Program-made: the position numbers and the translations under genes
Assembly (NCBI GenBank): GCA_964640725.1
Contig: CAZXIJ010000026.1
Location: 1-57,705, forward strand
DNA length: 57,705 nt
Direction of reading: 5' to 3'
DNA from: CALHVX01 sp964640725
GTDB taxonomy: Bacteria; Pseudomonadota; Gammaproteobacteria; Pseudomonadales; Azotimanducaceae
In this document: positions 1 to 8,611 of the stretch, one piece after another
How the letters are laid out: every line of letters begins with the position of its first letter
Numbering within the stretch: position 1 is the stretch's first letter
The notes under the pieces: generated by a model
Seen by the model: only the letters and a program-made list of their open reading frames with translations
What the model was told of the DNA's origin: nothing
The model's database searches: none

Positions 1-1124
1 TGACCCACCTGCAGTGCACGCCATCGCAGGCATCGATCTTCATGCTCGACGATGAGTCCCGAACCGCCATGAGTAGTCTCGACCACCTGCTCGTTGGCGG
101 TGAAGCTTTGAACGACACCCTGGCGGAAACGCTTTGCCAGGTGGTGTCAGGCGAAGTCCGCAACATGTACGGGCCCACGGAGACCACGGTGTGGTCAAGC
201 ACCCGCCGGCTGGTCGCAGGCCAGCCGGTGACCATTGGCGCCCCCATCGCCAATACCGCGCTGCTGATCCTGGACGATGGCGGGCGCCGCTGCCCTGTTG
301 GGGTGCCTGGAGAGCTTTACATTGGCGGGCTTGGCGTCAGCGAGGGCTATCTGGGCCGACCGGACCTGACCGCTCAGCGGTTCGTCGAGCGCGACGAAAA
401 ACGCTTCTACCGAACCGGAGACGTTGTTCGCATGCTGCCCGACGGCGATGTGCTGTACGTGGGCCGTAACGACGACCAGGTCAAGGTGCGTGGCTATCGC
501 ATTGAGCTGAACGAGATCGAAGCGAACCTGCTGCGCGTGCCCGGTATCACCAAGGCGAGCATCAACGCCGAGCTGGACCAGTGGAACGACAAACAGCTGG
601 TGGCTTACTACGAGGCCGGGACAACCCAGAGCCCGGAGACGCTCAAGAAAGCGCTGCAGGCCACCTTGCCGGACTATATGTGTCCGTCTCGCTATGTGCA
701 CCTGCAGGCAATCCCGCAGACACCGAACGGCAAAGTCGATCGCAAGCGCCTTCGAGACGCAAGCGTCGTTGTTCAACAGGTGCATCGACCGCCAACTCTG
801 GAAGGTAGCGCCAACCGCTATCTGGAGATGGTGAGCAGTATCTGGAAGCAGCTGCTGGATTTGCCGCAAATCGATCCACAGGCAAACTTTTTCGATCTGG
901 GCGGGCACTCGATCCTTGCCGTGCGGATGCAAGGCATGCTGTCCGATGTATCAGAGCGCAAGATTCGCATCAGCGACATCTTCAAGTACCCGTCCATCGC
1001 TGCTCTGGCCGCCTGGCTGGACGAAGATCCGGCGGGGCAGGACCAAGCCTTGATGGCACAGGGCGAGGATCGCGCCAACGCCCGCCGCAAAAACCTGCGC
1101 CGCCTGTCGCGACGCAGGGGATGA
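1..1124 (+). CDS. Non-ribosomal peptide synthetase, C-terminal part (5' end outside window)
   Basis: The reading frame is open from base 3, so the gene begins before the window. It encodes the second half of an adenylation domain: THLQCTPS near the edge, MYGPTETT (A5-like), YRTGDVVR (A7), GRNDDQVKVRGYRIE (A8) and NGKVDRKRL (A10). A peptidyl-carrier domain follows with FFDLGGHSILAV; its phosphopantetheine serine is the codon at 909-911. The protein then ends in a short Arg-rich tail with no thioesterase, reductase or further condensation domain. The module would activate one amino acid and load it on the carrier; the substrate cannot be read because most specificity residues lie upstream. The next gene converges on it from 4 bases away, so this is the last gene of its transcription unit. 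The family call is certain; the product is unknown. Confidence 0.93.
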   Translation, partial: THLQCTPSQASIFMLDDESRTAMSSLDHLLVGGEALNDTLAETLCQVVSGEVRNMYGPTETTVWSSTRRLVAGQPVTIGAPIANTALLILDDGGRRCPVGVPGELYIGGLGVSEGYLGRPDLTAQRFVERDEKRFYRTGDVVRMLPDGDVLYVGRNDDQVKVRGYRIELNEIEANLLRVPGITKASINAELDQWNDKQLVAYYEAGTTQSPETLKKALQATLPDYMCPSRYVHLQAIPQTPNGKVDRKRLRDASVVVQQVHRPPTLEGSANRYLEMVSSIWKQLLDLPQIDPQANFFDLGGHSILAVRMQGMLSDVSERKIRISDIFKYPSIAALAAWLDEDPAGQDQALMAQGEDRANARRKNLRRLSRRRG

Positions 1125-1128
1125 GCGC

Positions 1129-4100
1129 CTAGTCGCAGCTTGACGAGAGACTGTTGATCCAGCTACGGATCAACGATACCCCGTTGCCATCCACCCGATT
1201 GCTGCCCAGAGGTGGCATGGCGTTCGCGTCCCGCGTTGCCATACGCGCTGCCAGCACCGACGTGGCATCGCTGCCGGGGTCAACAATGCGGGCTCCGCCG
1301 ATGCCCAGGCTCCCGGACTGCGGCGCGACATCACAGGTCTGGGTATCGCGAAGCGATACGTTGTAGCGCAGGTCCATGGTCGAGCCAGTGCCGCCTCCGG
1401 GCTGGTGACATTGAGCACAGTTGCTGTGCAGATAGGCCCGGGCACGGTCATCGAGCGATGCGCTGGTGTCCAGCGGGTCCACCAGTGCTGGGTTCCGCTC
1501 TACCGGCTCGTCGGCATCGACCGAAAACATGCCGATGTGATTGAACACTTCGAGCTGATTGTCGGTCACCCCCGTCGCTGCGTACCGGTGATCGCTGTTC
1601 AGCTGCGCGGTTTCCGGCCCGAGGGCGAAACCGGCTGCAGAGGTGTGGCAGATCATGCATTCCGCTTCGGACGGGTAGATCCAGGGAGTTGCTCCGGAGC
1701 TTCGGGTCTTGCCGCTCCGGATTCGGTTCGCCTGGGTCTGGGCGTTGTTCCACTCGTAGGTGTAGCCGGCCCAGTCGCCGTCCGGGTGACGCATCATCAG
1801 CCGGGTTTCCAGCAGACGACCATCGCGGCGAAAGTGCTTCATGAGCACCGTCCCGCGCGGGAACGACCAGTCATCGTTGGCCTGAATATCGATCGTCGTG
1901 CCGTTCGGCAGCCCAATCCAGCGCTCCTTGACCGCCGCGTCCGACCAGAAGGGTGCGGCCAGCTCATAGGGCACCATGCCGTCTTCGGCCCGCGCAGGAT
2001 TAGCCGGGTCGACACAACCGGTCTGCGTCAGCAGATCTGCAACGTTGTCCCGGGTGACACCCCCAGAGCTGAGGAAGCCATAGACATCGCCGTTGGTGAT
2101 GCTCAGGGCGTACACTTTGCCGTCGTTGCCCTGAGCGAAGGTACTGACGTTTGCAAGCGTCGCCACCTGCTCGGCGCGGTAGTTGCTGCCGCTGCCTTCC
2201 AGCTTCCATATTTTGCCGCTTAAGAAATCGCCAAACAGATAGCGGCCATTCAGGCTCGGCACATCGCTATTGCGGTAGACGAAGCCACCGGTCACCGACC
2301 CGCCGTTGCCGTCAGAGTGGGCGTACTCGTACACCGGGTCGATCAGGTCGCTCGGGCAGCCTGCAGTGTTGAATCCGGTCAGCGAGCCTTCCTTGCAGCT
2401 CCAGCCGTAGTTGCCGCCGCGGATGACCTTGTTTATCTCTTCCTGACGGTTCTGACCGACGTCTGCGGCCCAGAGCGTGGCACCGTCAAAACTCATCCGC
2501 CACGGATTCCGGAAACCCCAGGCGTAAATCTCCGGGCACGACCGCACGTTGCTGCCGGCACCACATTTGCTGTTGCCCGCAAAGGGATTGTTGCCAGGAA
2601 TACCGTAGCCGGACGGTACGCCCACGACGTCGATGCGCAGAATACTGCCCAGCAAGCGAGTGGTGTTCTGAGACAGGTTGTCCGGGTCGAACTGATCGCC
2701 GCCGTCTCCCAGCCCGTAGTACAAATAACCGTCGGGGCCGAAAGCGAGGTCCCCGCCGTTGTGATTGTCCGCGGGCTGATCGACGGTCAGCAGCACCTGC
2801 TCGCTGTAGCTGGCCGGCAGGCTGCTGTCGTTGTTGATCGTGAGGCGCGACAGCCGGCTCTTGAATCCGCCGCTGTCGATGGTGTACGAAACGAAGATCT
2901 CTCGGGTCGTCGGCCAGTTCGGGTGGAACTGCGCGCTGAGCAGACCGCCTTCGCCGCGCGCCGTCACCGGCAGCTCCAGGTAGGTCTCGGTCGCGGTGGC
3001 GTTGGCACGGTTGTCGAAACGCATGATCTTGCCGTTCCGGGTCAATGCGTACCAGGCGCTCGAATCGTTGGGCGGCTGCACCATTTTCATGGGCCCGCCA
3101 ATGTTCGAAAGGCTCGGAAACGCATCGGCGAGAGAGGTCGCGCCACTGCTGGTGGTCCGCGTCGGCGCCAGGCAGCTGGTGTTTGACGGGCGGCTGTCTA
3201 GACCGACCGCAGAAGGGGGCGGCGCACCAGGGGAGGGCGCCGCACCATCGTTGTCGTTGATCGTGATCTGGGCGTCGCCGTCGGCGATCGTCGCGCCACT
3301 CGCATCGCTCAACACGACGCGGAACTGTTCTGTGGCCTCGCTGACCCGGTCCCCGGTAATCGGCACGGTCAGGTTTTGCACCGTTACGCCTGCGGCAAAG
3401 TTCAACGTGCCCTGGCGGGATACGTAGTCCGGGCCCGCGGTCGCACTCTGGTTCGCGGTTGCGTAGCGAACGCTGGCCGCAGCGGCGCTGGCCGGTGCCA
3501 GGGTGACGGAGACAGTGGCCTGGGTCGCTCCGGCCGAATCGCCCTCGGTCACGCTGGCGTCGGCGACGCTGAAGCGCGAGGAAGTTGGAGCGGGCGCTGG
3601 TGCCGAAACATCTTCATCGTTGTCCAGCACCGTGACGGTCGCCGAGGGCGCTGCGATCGTGGCTCCGACGGGATTGCTCAGATTCACGTTAAAGCTCTCG
3701 GTCCCTTCCTGGGTCCGATCGCCAACGATTGGAACGGTGAAACTGGCCGATGTGGTCCCGGCCGGGTAGGTCAGGGTGCCCGTGCGCACCACATAGTCAG
3801 GACCGGCGATGGCAGAGCCATTGGCGGTCTGGTAGTCCACAGCTTTGGTATCCGTGCTGGCGCTGCTGAGCATGACCACAACCTTGGCTTTGGTGCTGCC
3901 AGGCGCATCGCCTTCGACAACTGTGGCATTCGTTGCGGCGAAGGAGGGCGCCACCCCGCCCGGCGCCAGCCTTGGCACATCGTTATCGCGAATGATCACA
4001 ACCGCAGAGCTGTCCGCCAGGTCTGCGCCCACGGGGTTCGACAGGCGCAGCTGAAACCGCTCGTCGTCTTCGTCATCGGTATCGCCGAGCACCGGCACCG

Positions 4101-5433
4101 CAATGCTGGCCAGCGTCTCGCCCGGCGCGAAGGTCACAGTGCCGTTCCGCGCTTGGTAGTCATCGCCGGCGCTCGCCGTGGCATCGATGGTCTGGTAGTC
4201 CACGGTCACCGGGCTGTTCTGCGCTGCGGACAGCGCAACGGAAACCTGCACACTTTTGCTGCCGACATTGCCTTCCGAGACGTCCACGTCGGCAATGGTG
4301 ATCGCGCCAGAAACGGGGTCCTCGGCGATCGTCACAGTCGCCGCAGTGGCCACTAAAGTGGCGTTGCTGGCCGTCGTCAAAGAGACAGAGAACGATTCAT
4401 CGCCCTCGCTAACGCTGTCGTTCGTGACCGGCACGCGGATCGCCGCTGCGGTCTCTCCCGGCGCGAAAGTCACTGTGCCGCGGGTCGCCTCGTAGTCTGA
4501 ACCAGCCGCGGCAGAGCCATCGGTTGTTGCGTAACTGACGCTCACGACCCGACCGCTCTCAGCGCTCAGGTTCAGCTGGATCGAGGCCTCTCCGGCACCT
4601 TCATCGACCGTCACGTCGACGACCGCAACCGTTGGCGCCTCATCGTTGTCGTTGATCACCCCGGTCGCGCTGCCGTCGGCAAGCTCCGCGCCAACGGGAT
4701 CGCTGAGCACCATCTGAAACGCTTCTGCGTCCTCGTCCGTGGAGTCGCCCAGCACCGCCACTTGAATGACCTTGCGATTTTCGCCCACGGCAAAGCTCAG
4801 GGTGCCGGAAACCGGTGCATAGTCGGCATCGGAGGCCGCCGTGCCAGGCTGTGTGGCGAAGCTGACAGAAACCGGCTCCGTGGCCGCCGGGGCCAGAACC
4901 ACTGGAAAGTCGAGGAGGGTGCTGCCGTCGCCTTCATCGGCGCTGGCATCGGCAACGGTCAGTCCCGCCGCGGCCTCGTCGTCCTGAATCGTGCCGATCG
5001 CCCGGGTTTTTTCCAGGGTGACGCCGACCGGATCACTGAGCACAATTGCGAATCGCTCGCTGCCCTCAACCACCGTGTCGCCCAGCACATCGACGTCAAT
5101 CGATGCGGTGCGGTCCCCGGCTGCGATAGAGACAACGCCGGCGTCGGCACTGTAGTCGCTGCCCGCGGTCGCGGAGTCATCCTCAAAGCTGTAGGAAACG
5201 GACACCGAGGTGTCCGCTGCTTCCGACAGCTCGACAGGAAAGCTCATGACCCTGGTGGTGCCGGTATCAGCCTCCACCTGTGATGCGTCGGCGACACGCA
5301 GCGTGACGCTGCTGGCCGCTGTTTGAGTGACAGGCGCGCCGCTGCTGCCGCTGCCGCCACAGCCGGCGAGACAGGCGCATAGCGCGACCTGCATTCCCAG
5401 CCCTCCCGGGAAGAATCGAATTTTCATTGCCAA
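1129..5433 (-). CDS. Lipoprotein fusing six Calx-beta repeats, a glucose/sorbosone dehydrogenase-like propeller and a diheme cytochrome c
   Basis: This 1434-residue protein starts with a signal peptide and lipobox (LAGC, Cys near residue 25). Six Calx-beta domains of about 110 residues follow, to about residue 680; each has DEG/EGD near its start and DND near its end. Next comes a glucose/sorbosone dehydrogenase-like propeller (about 700-1075; DNHNGG, GFRNPWRMSF and GGNYGW are typical). The last 350 residues match the SO_2930/HNE_0200 type of diheme cytochrome, with CMICH at 1259-1263 and CAQCH at 1339-1343 and a late MPPLG that could supply an axial Met. I infer an outer-surface or periplasmic enzyme that oxidises a sugar-like substrate and passes electrons to its own hemes; the Calx-beta stalk probably binds calcium. 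A second ATG lies two codons after the first. The substrate and the PQQ requirement are not shown by sequence. Confidence 0.9.
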   Translation of the reverse strand: MAMKIRFFPGGLGMQVALCACLAGCGGSGSSGAPVTQTAASSVTLRVADASQVEADTGTTRVMSFPVELSEAADTSVSVSYSFEDDSATAGSDYSADAGVVSIAAGDRTASIDVDVLGDTVVEGSERFAIVLSDPVGVTLEKTRAIGTIQDDEAAAGLTVADASADEGDGSTLLDFPVVLAPAATEPVSVSFATQPGTAASDADYAPVSGTLSFAVGENRKVIQVAVLGDSTDEDAEAFQMVLSDPVGAELADGSATGVINDNDEAPTVAVVDVTVDEGAGEASIQLNLSAESGRVVSVSYATTDGSAAAGSDYEATRGTVTFAPGETAAAIRVPVTNDSVSEGDESFSVSLTTASNATLVATAATVTIAEDPVSGAITIADVDVSEGNVGSKSVQVSVALSAAQNSPVTVDYQTIDATASAGDDYQARNGTVTFAPGETLASIAVPVLGDTDDEDDERFQLRLSNPVGADLADSSAVVIIRDNDVPRLAPGGVAPSFAATNATVVEGDAPGSTKAKVVVMLSSASTDTKAVDYQTANGSAIAGPDYVVRTGTLTYPAGTTSASFTVPIVGDRTQEGTESFNVNLSNPVGATIAAPSATVTVLDNDEDVSAPAPAPTSSRFSVADASVTEGDSAGATQATVSVTLAPASAAAASVRYATANQSATAGPDYVSRQGTLNFAAGVTVQNLTVPITGDRVSEATEQFRVVLSDASGATIADGDAQITINDNDGAAPSPGAPPPSAVGLDSRPSNTSCLAPTRTTSSGATSLADAFPSLSNIGGPMKMVQPPNDSSAWYALTRNGKIMRFDNRANATATETYLELPVTARGEGGLLSAQFHPNWPTTREIFVSYTIDSGGFKSRLSRLTINNDSSLPASYSEQVLLTVDQPADNHNGGDLAFGPDGYLYYGLGDGGDQFDPDNLSQNTTRLLGSILRIDVVGVPSGYGIPGNNPFAGNSKCGAGSNVRSCPEIYAWGFRNPWRMSFDGATLWAADVGQNRQEEINKVIRGGNYGWSCKEGSLTGFNTAGCPSDLIDPVYEYAHSDGNGGSVTGGFVYRNSDVPSLNGRYLFGDFLSGKIWKLEGSGSNYRAEQVATLANVSTFAQGNDGKVYALSITNGDVYGFLSSGGVTRDNVADLLTQTGCVDPANPARAEDGMVPYELAAPFWSDAAVKERWIGLPNGTTIDIQANDDWSFPRGTVLMKHFRRDGRLLETRLMMRHPDGDWAGYTYEWNNAQTQANRIRSGKTRSSGATPWIYPSEAECMICHTSAAGFALGPETAQLNSDHRYAATGVTDNQLEVFNHIGMFSVDADEPVERNPALVDPLDTSASLDDRARAYLHSNCAQCHQPGGGTGSTMDLRYNVSLRDTQTCDVAPQSGSLGIGGARIVDPGSDATSVLAARMATRDANAMPPLGSNRVDGNGVSLIRSWINSLSSSCD

Positions 5434-5626
5434 ACCGAGTACTACTTAGCTTATGAGAAGAGATCCGGCCGAAGTACTGCTCTAACCGAGGGCCATTTCG
5501 TAGGGAGGATCGCCGGCAGGGGCCTCGTGTTTCCGAGACCTGGTTCCCAAACTTCGGGAACAGAATCATCGTAGCAGTAAGTCAAGAAATTACAAACCAC
5601 TTACCATTCGTCAACAGAGCCGCCCA

Positions 5627-5649
5627 ATAATGTTATTATGTTAAATATA
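5627..5649. repeat. AT-rich direct repeat, copy 1
   Basis: The 23 bases consist of a small dyad (ATAAT-GTT-ATTAT) followed by GTTAAATATA. The last 15 bases, ATTATGTTAAATATA, recur exactly at 6067-6081. In such GC-rich DNA this is a striking match and may be a protein-binding site or the edge of an inserted element. Confidence 0.75.
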
Positions 5650-6057
5650 GAGCCTGGAATTGGCGTCTCCACATGGCCTGACAACCGTTTGGGAACCCCC
5701 AAGGCACCTCCTCGGTAATTTTTGCCGTGCATCACAGCCCGGTACGAGCGGGCCATCGACGCCCATGGCACAGTCTGGAAGCGTCTCACGGGCATGGAAC
5801 TGAGCTCTTGCACCAGGCTGGCTTCAGGCTCACGAGAGTCATCGCGCGCAGGGTCGTCAGGCTGGGACGGCGTCGAGATCCGGGACAGATTCGCCGATGT
5901 TGGTGCGTCGCGAGCTTGCTGGGGGCCGTCGAGGCATCCCTGAAATAACCCGTGGCAATACTCAACGCGTCACGATGCCGTTGGCGTCACTGGACGCCGA
6001 CCGTAGGTGCGCGGACGAAACCTGAGGCCGCCCTGTCCGACCATTTCATCATTGCGC

Positions 6058-6081
6058 ATAATGTATATTATGTTAAATATA
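6058..6081. repeat. AT-rich direct repeat, copy 2
   Basis: This matches the copy at 5627-5649 apart from a one-base indel and a substitution in the dyad spacer. It lies 28 bases beyond the stop codon of the LysR gene and has the same orientation as copy 1. Confidence 0.75.
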
Positions 6082-6109
6082 AGAATTCCCTGGACGCGAA
6101 GGTACGGCC

Positions 6110-7024
6110 CTAGCGACCGACCTGCTCGCCCCAGCGGCCCGCCTGGAGCAATTTCACGAGCGCGTTCAGCGCCTTGCCCCGGTTAGCCGCTTCCCACGCA
6201 ATCAGACAGTCGGGGTTGGTCGGCTCCAAGGGGAGCTCCAGCAACGCGCCCCGGGCCAGCGGGTCGGCAATGCGGTAGCGCGGCAGGTGCCCAACGCCAG
6301 CGCCGGCCAGGATGGCCTCGACCTTTTGATCGATCGTTTGTACGCTGAACGCGCGCGGGCTGCTCAGGCTCAGGCCCGCGCTCGCCAGAACGTCGCTGGT
6401 CGACGAGTCACGCACCACCACGGTACACAGCGAGGACCAATCCAGATCCTTCAGCCGTTGCTGATCGATGCCCGCGACGGCGAGATGTCTGGCAGCGATC
6501 ACAGGCACCAGATCGCTGGGCCCCATAGACCTCGCGCGAAACCCCTGGTGCGCTGGCACCGGTCCCGGTGACCCGACCACCAGATCGATGCGCCGTTGCG
6601 CAAGCGCCTCCCAGCCGCCGTTCAGAACAGTTTCGCTAACCTCCAGCTCAAGGTTCGGGTGCTCGAGCGCGAAGGCAGACAGGATCTCGAAAAACACGCG
6701 CTGATTGACGATCGCCTCGACGCCCACCCGCAGCCGGGTCTCCCAGCCCGTCGCGACTTCTTTCGCCCGCTCGGCCAGGCGAGCGGCAGCGCCAAGGATC
6801 GCGCGTCCTTCTTCCAGAACCACCCTGCCCGCCGGCGTCAGCACCGACCGACGCCCCTGCCGGACAAAGATCGACAGGCCGAGCTGGTCTTCCAGTTTCG
6901 TCACGCCGTAGGAGAGCGCCGACGGCGCTTTGTTCAGCTCATCGGCAGCCTTGGCAAAGCTGCCACGCCGATCAATGGCATCGAGCAGCTGTAAGGCCTC
7001 AAGGGGGATGGGATTGCTGCTCAT
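6110..7024 (-). CDS. LysR-family transcriptional regulator, YhaJ-like
   Basis: The 304 residues have an N-terminal winged helix-turn-helix (about 8-65; LDAIDRRGSFAKAADEL, PSALSYGVTKLE) and a C-terminal effector-binding domain. The N-terminus and the ATGWETRLRVGVEA stretch look like E. coli YhaJ, which activates the DoxX gene yqjF. Here the gene is divergent from exactly such a DoxX gene and a YqjG-type reductase, so I infer that it controls them in response to quinones or other electrophiles. An imperfect inverted repeat sits in the 118-base divergent gap. The family is sure; the regulon and signal are inference. Confidence 0.92.
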   Translation of the reverse strand: MSSNPIPLEALQLLDAIDRRGSFAKAADELNKAPSALSYGVTKLEDQLGLSIFVRQGRRSVLTPAGRVVLEEGRAILGAAARLAERAKEVATGWETRLRVGVEAIVNQRVFFEILSAFALEHPNLELEVSETVLNGGWEALAQRRIDLVVGSPGPVPAHQGFRARSMGPSDLVPVIAARHLAVAGIDQQRLKDLDWSSLCTVVVRDSSTSDVLASAGLSLSSPRAFSVQTIDQKVEAILAGAGVGHLPRYRIADPLARGALLELPLEPTNPDCLIAWEAANRGKALNALVKLLQAGRWGEQVGR

Positions 7025-7043
7025 AGGGGCGGCTCTATTGTTC

Positions 7044-7062
7044 GAATATTTCGTTCATATTG
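7044..7062. promoter_or_regulatory. Candidate LysR operator between the regulator and the DoxX gene
   Basis: GAATAT, seven bases, then ATATTG forms an interrupted dyad with five of six positions complementary. It lies in the AT-rich part of the divergent promoter region, 20 bases from the regulator start and about 80 from the DoxX start. LysR proteins usually bind such interrupted palindromes next to their own gene. This is seen by eye only. Confidence 0.35.
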
Positions 7063-7142
7063 ATCTTACCTTGCCCCTTATTCTCGTCCCAGCGGTACGT
7101 ACACTGGCTGCGTCCCTAAGCAAACAGGAAGGAGCCAAGGCC

Positions 7143-7592
7143 ATGAACAACGCACTTTACTCGGTATTTTACTCAGAATACGGGCTGGACACCCTGCCCC
7201 TGCGCGTTGGTGCCGGCATCACGTTCGCGGCCCACGGCGCGCAAAAACTATTCGGTTGGTTTGGCGGTTACGGCCTTGAAGGCACCGCGGGCTGGATGTC
7301 GTCCATTGGCCTGGAGCCTGCCTATGCGATGGCCGCCCTGGCCGGAAGCGCCGAGTTCTTTGGTGGCCTGCTGCTGGTCGCCGGCTTGCTGGTCCGGCCC
7401 GTCGCGCTTGCGCTCGCGGTGACGATGCTGGTCGCCATCGTGACGGTCCATCTCGACAATGGCTTTTTCATGAGCAACAACGGCTACGAATTCGCCCTCG
7501 CCCTGCTGGCCATCAGCGCCAGCCTGGCGGTCCGGGGCGCAGGCAGTTTCAGCATCGACCGGCGGCTCGCCAGCCGCTCGACCGGATCCTAA
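7143..7592 (+). CDS. DoxX family membrane protein (YqjF-like)
   Basis: This is a 149-residue integral membrane protein with four hydrophobic segments and the DoxX signature LRVGAGITFAAHGAQKLFGWFGG near residues 20-42. The start is fixed by a good ribosome site (GGAAGGAG) 8-10 bases upstream; the frame is open further up but overlaps the divergent promoter region. It is followed after 34 bases by the glutathionyl-hydroquinone reductase gene, the same pairing as E. coli yqjF-yqjG, and the two are probably cotranscribed. The family is linked to quinone or thiol redox at the membrane; the exact reaction is unknown. Confidence 0.9.
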   Translation: MNNALYSVFYSEYGLDTLPLRVGAGITFAAHGAQKLFGWFGGYGLEGTAGWMSSIGLEPAYAMAALAGSAEFFGGLLLVAGLLVRPVALALAVTMLVAIVTVHLDNGFFMSNNGYEFALALLAISASLAVRGAGSFSIDRRLASRSTGS

Positions 7593-7626
7593 CAACCAGT
7601 ATCGACACCAGAATCAGGAGAACATC

Positions 7627-8592
7627 ATGGGCTTACTGCAGAACGGCCAGTGGGTAGACCAGTGGTACGACACAGACGCGAGCGGCGGCGAATTCGTTCG
7701 CAAGGACAGCGGTTTTCGAAACTGGATTACCGCGGACGGCGCCCCCGGCCCCTCCGGGCAAGGCGGCTACAAAGCCGAGCCAGGGCGCTATCACCTGTAC
7801 GTTTCCCTCGCCTGCCCCTGGGCGCACCGCACGCTGATCTTTCGTGCGCTCAAAGGGCTGCAGGACTTCATTGAGGTGACCGTTGTCGAGCCCATCATGC
7901 TCGAGAACGGCTGGGAGCTGAGCGATCCGCTCCACGGCTTCCAGTACCTGTACGAGCTGTACCTCAAAGCCGACCCCAGCTACGAGGGCCGGGTGACCGT
8001 GCCGGTTCTTTGGGACAAGCAGACTCAAACGATTGTGAGCAACGAGTCCTCCGAGATCATCCGCATGTTTAACACCGCGTTCAACGAATTGACCGGCAAA
8101 ACGCAGGACTACTACCCGGCCACGCTGCGTGAGCAGATCGACGCCCTGAATGAGCGGATCTACCCGTCGATCAACAACGGCGTGTACCGCGCCGGCTTCG
8201 CGACTTCGCAGCAAGCCTATGAAGCGGCTTTCCGCGAGCTCTTTGCGGCCCTGGACTGGGTCGAAGACCTGCTAAGCCAGCAAAGATTCCTTACGGGAGC
8301 CGATTCGACCGAGGCTGACTGGCGGTTGTTTACGACCCTCGTTCGCTTTGACGCCGTCTACGTGGGCCACTTCAAGTGCAACCTGCGGCAGCTCTCGGAA
8401 TATCCGGCCCTGAGCGCCTATGTGCGCGATCTGTACCAGACCGCTGGCGTCGCCGAGACCGTCAACTTCGAACATATCAAGACCCATTACTACGCGAGCC
8501 ATAAGACCATCAACCCGACGGGCGTGATCCCGCTGGGCCCGGAGCAGGACTTTACGGCGCCTCATGATCGCGCCAGCCTGAAAATGGCGTAA
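7627..8592 (+). CDS. yqjG: Glutathionyl-hydroquinone reductase (Xi-class GST)
   Basis: The 321-residue cytosolic enzyme is of the ECM4/YqjG/PcpF type. The catalytic Cys is Cys63 in ACPWAHR, the position I recall for E. coli YqjG. A thioredoxin-like N-terminal domain (about 40-160, with VSNESSEIIRMF for glutathione binding) is followed by an all-helical C-terminal domain with GADSTEADWRLF. It would reduce glutathionylated hydroquinones back to the free hydroquinone and oxidised glutathione. A GGAG ribosome site precedes the ATG. It lies in a unit with the DoxX gene and is probably induced by the divergent LysR regulator. Confidence 0.95.
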   Translation: MGLLQNGQWVDQWYDTDASGGEFVRKDSGFRNWITADGAPGPSGQGGYKAEPGRYHLYVSLACPWAHRTLIFRALKGLQDFIEVTVVEPIMLENGWELSDPLHGFQYLYELYLKADPSYEGRVTVPVLWDKQTQTIVSNESSEIIRMFNTAFNELTGKTQDYYPATLREQIDALNERIYPSINNGVYRAGFATSQQAYEAAFRELFAALDWVEDLLSQQRFLTGADSTEADWRLFTTLVRFDAVYVGHFKCNLRQLSEYPALSAYVRDLYQTAGVAETVNFEHIKTHYYASHKTINPTGVIPLGPEQDFTAPHDRASLKMA

Positions 8593-8611
8593 CGGCCCTC
8601 GATAGACTTGG

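Larger units (their letters stand above)
5434..6109. other. 676-base region without a convincing gene
   Basis: It lies upstream of the leftward lipoprotein gene and downstream of the leftward LysR gene. Short open frames exist on both strands, but none has a family motif together with a good ribosome site. It holds two AT-rich direct repeats about 430 bases apart, listed separately, with GC-rich sequence between them. It should contain the promoter of the lipoprotein gene, but I see no clear -35/-10 pair. Confidence 0.6.

Noticed and set aside
2317..4356. Several long plus-strand frames opposite the Calx-beta lipoprotein
   Set aside because: They are mirror frames of a repetitive GC-rich gene, with Arg/Gly/Val-rich translations and no domain.
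5601..5948. Short frames of about 70 residues on both strands between the AT-rich repeats
   Set aside because: They overlap each other, have no conserved motif, and one crosses the repeat.
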